Source: Posidoniimonas polymericola (GTDB lineage: Bacteria; Planctomycetota; Planctomycetia; Pirellulales; Lacipirellulaceae). Taken from it: DNA of 64,000 nucleotides. Under the pieces are notes generated by a model that saw only the letters and a program-made list of their open reading frames with translations, ran no database searches and was not told where the DNA came from. Location: positions 62,001 through 126,000 of the forward strand of contig NZ_SJPO01000005.1 in the NCBI RefSeq assembly GCF_007859935.1. The letters are read 5' to 3'. The translations under genes and the position numbers were made by a program. Shown one piece after another: positions 62,704 through 64,000 of this stretch; the stretch's first letter is position 1; each line of letters opens with the position of its first letter.

Positions 62704-63855
62704 CTACTTAGATTCCTCTGCCTGGGCGGGCTCGTCCTCGTGCTTGAAGTACTCCTTCAGCTGACCGAAGAACGTCTTCCGCTCGGGGGCCACGTTCTTG
62801 TGCTCCAACTGCGCGAGCTCCCGGAGCTTCTGCTTTTCTTCCTTCGACAGCTTCTTGGGAACCTCGATCGTAACCTGCACGAGCAGGTCTCCCAAGCCTC
62901 GGCGACGCGGGTCGGGCATCCCCTTGCCGGGCATGCGGAATACCTCGCCGGACTGCGTGCCGGGCGGCACCTCGAAGTCGGTCTTGCCCTGCAGCGTGGG
63001 GATCTCCACCTTGCTGCCGAGGGCGGCCTGCGTGTAGCTGATCGGCACCCGGCAAACCAGGTGCTGGCCCTCCCGCTCGAACAGCGGGTGCTGCAGCACC
63101 GACACAAAGCAGTAGCAGTCGCCCCGCGGGCCGCCGGCGGGGCTCGGCTCGCCCTCGCCAGAGATCCGCACCCGCATGCCGTCGTCGACGCCGGCGGGGA
63201 TCTTGACCTTGGTGACCACTTTGCGGAGCTTCTGGCCGGCGCCGCGGCAATCGCCACAGGGCCGTTTGACGGTCGAGCCCTCGCCGTGGCAGGCGGGGCA
63301 GGTGGTCTGCATGCGGATGATGCCGGCCGACTGGATCACCCGCCCGGCGCCGCCGCAGTAGCCGCAGGTCTCGCGCGAGCTGCCGGCCGCCGCCCCCGAG
63401 CCGCTGCAGGTCTCGCAGGTCTCGTGGCGTTGGAACTCGACCTCCTTCTCGCAGCCGTTCGCGGCCTCGTGCAGCGTGAGCGTGACATCGCACCGCACGT
63501 CGCGTCCCGGCCGGGCGCGGCCGGGGCCGCCGCCACCGGCGAACATGTCGCCGAAGATATCGCCGAACGCCGAGAAGATGTCGTTGACGTCGTGGAAGTG
63601 GCCGCCGCCCCCACCGCCGGCACCGTTCACGCCGGCGTGGCCGAACCGGTCGTAGCGGGCCCGCTTCTCGTCGTCAGAGAGCACCTCGAACGCCTCGGCG
63701 CACTCCTTGAACCGTGCGACCGCCTCGTCGTCTCCCGGGTTCTTGTCCGGGTGGTACCTGATGGCGAGCTTGCGGTAGGCGCTAGAGATTGTCCCGCCGT
63801 CGGAGGTCCGTTCGACGCCGAGCACTTCGTAGTAGCAGCGTTGGGTTGCCATCAT
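62704..63855 (-). CDS. dnaJ: Chaperone DnaJ
   Basis: 383 residues (ATG at 63855 or 63852). J domain with His-Pro-Asp at residues 35-37 (RYHPDKNPGDDE), a Gly/Phe-rich linker (GAGGGGGGHFHDVNDIFSAF), the cysteine-rich zinc domain with four CxxCxGxG motifs (about 140-215; CETCSGSG, CGYCGGAG, CPACHGEG, CGDCRGAG) and the C-terminal substrate domain. It stimulates DnaK ATPase and hands over unfolded clients. First complete gene of the minus-strand chaperone operon. Confidence 0.97.
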   Translation of the reverse strand: MMATQRCYYEVLGVERTSDGGTISSAYRKLAIRYHPDKNPGDDEAVARFKECAEAFEVLSDDEKRARYDRFGHAGVNGAGGGGGGHFHDVNDIFSAFGDIFGDMFAGGGGPGRARPGRDVRCDVTLTLHEAANGCEKEVEFQRHETCETCSGSGAAAGSSRETCGYCGGAGRVIQSAGIIRMQTTCPACHGEGSTVKRPCGDCRGAGQKLRKVVTKVKIPAGVDDGMRVRISGEGEPSPAGGPRGDCYCFVSVLQHPLFEREGQHLVCRVPISYTQAALGSKVEIPTLQGKTDFEVPPGTQSGEVFRMPGKGMPDPRRRGLGDLLVQVTIEVPKKLSKEEKQKLRELAQLEHKNVAPERKTFFGQLKEYFKHEDEPAQAEESK

Positions 63856-63891
63856 TTCTCGTTTCGGTTCGTCGCGTTTTGACGCCGTCGC

Positions 63892-64000
63892 CTACTTAGC
63901 GCCAGTCGGAGGCAGAAACCGGACCTCGTAGCTTCCATCTTCAAACAGCCGCAGGTGGCTGACGGCGTTGTATGACCGGTACGCTTTCTGCGGCGAACCC
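63892..64000 (-). CDS. C-terminal end of an unidentified protein (partial)
   Basis: The last ~35 residues of a minus-strand gene continuing past the window: ...QKAYRSYNAVSHLRLFEDGS then YEVRFLPPTGAK and TAG. It lies 37 bp upstream of dnaJ on the same strand. Too short to identify. Confidence 0.5.
   Translation of the reverse strand, partial: GSPQKAYRSYNAVSHLRLFEDGSYEVRFLPPTGAK

Overview
The window looks like chromosomal DNA of a planctomycete, most likely Pirellulales close to the Lacipirellulaceae. This is inferred from high GC, PEP-CTERM tails and short dockerin-like GDFNGD..DAADY..WRD motifs on secreted proteins, DUF1573 and DUF1571 proteins, an SHD1-domain protein, a sulfatase, a Ser/Thr kinase with an atypical tail, and poorly conserved operons. 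No rRNA, transposase, phage or CRISPR array is visible. One tRNA (Leu, CAG) is present.

Layout. 1-10.5 kb: tail of an MFS nucleoside-type transporter, a YifB/ComM ATPase with a perfect LexA-type palindrome in front of it, a sulfatase, a DUF1697 protein, a rhodanese overlapping a membrane pyrophosphatase, DNA polymerase III delta-prime and a Ser/Thr kinase. 10.8-18 kb: a large secreted protein, then purQ, purL (with a PurS-like N-terminal extension) and tyrA. 18.3-30.4 kb: DUF1573 protein, barrel-like protein, protoporphyrinogen oxidase, a repeat-rich SHD1 protein, TypA/BipA, a PAS-GAF-receiver protein and a metallophosphoesterase. 32.9-42.5 kb: FAH-family hydrolase, M20 peptidase, secreted PEP-CTERM proteins (one GH113-like, one FG-GAP/ASPIC), a SOUL protein and small membrane proteins. 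42.7-53.2 kb: UvrD-type helicase, RluD-type synthase, MscL, PurN, acetyltransferase and an enlarged IleS. 53.3-64 kb: PIG-L deacetylase, class II aldolase, UspA-type protein, MNT-HD protein, tRNA-Leu, DUF1571 protein, MBL hydrolase, and a minus-strand chaperone operon (dnaJ, grpE, fmdB-like, yacG, membrane protein).

The most notable region is 30.5-32.5 kb. It holds three small genes on the minus strand, lower in GC than their surroundings, each followed by an imperfect palindrome with the architecture of an integron attC site. For each presumed cassette, the sequence after the upstream crossover point is the exact reverse complement (9-10 nt) of the first arm of its own attC. That is expected only if each unit once closed into a circle through that site. 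No integrase gene lies in the window, so this is an integrase-less cassette cluster (CALIN-like), possibly with a relic attI at its upstream edge.

Several dispersed repeat families occur: a two-hairpin REP-like element (two copies), a GC-rich inverted repeat ending in GGAGCGCCCCCGG (two copies), a GGGGACAAAAC-containing intergenic repeat (two loci), and a CCCTCCC/GGGAGGG hairpin family. The last of these appears twice inside the ileS reading frame, in frame.
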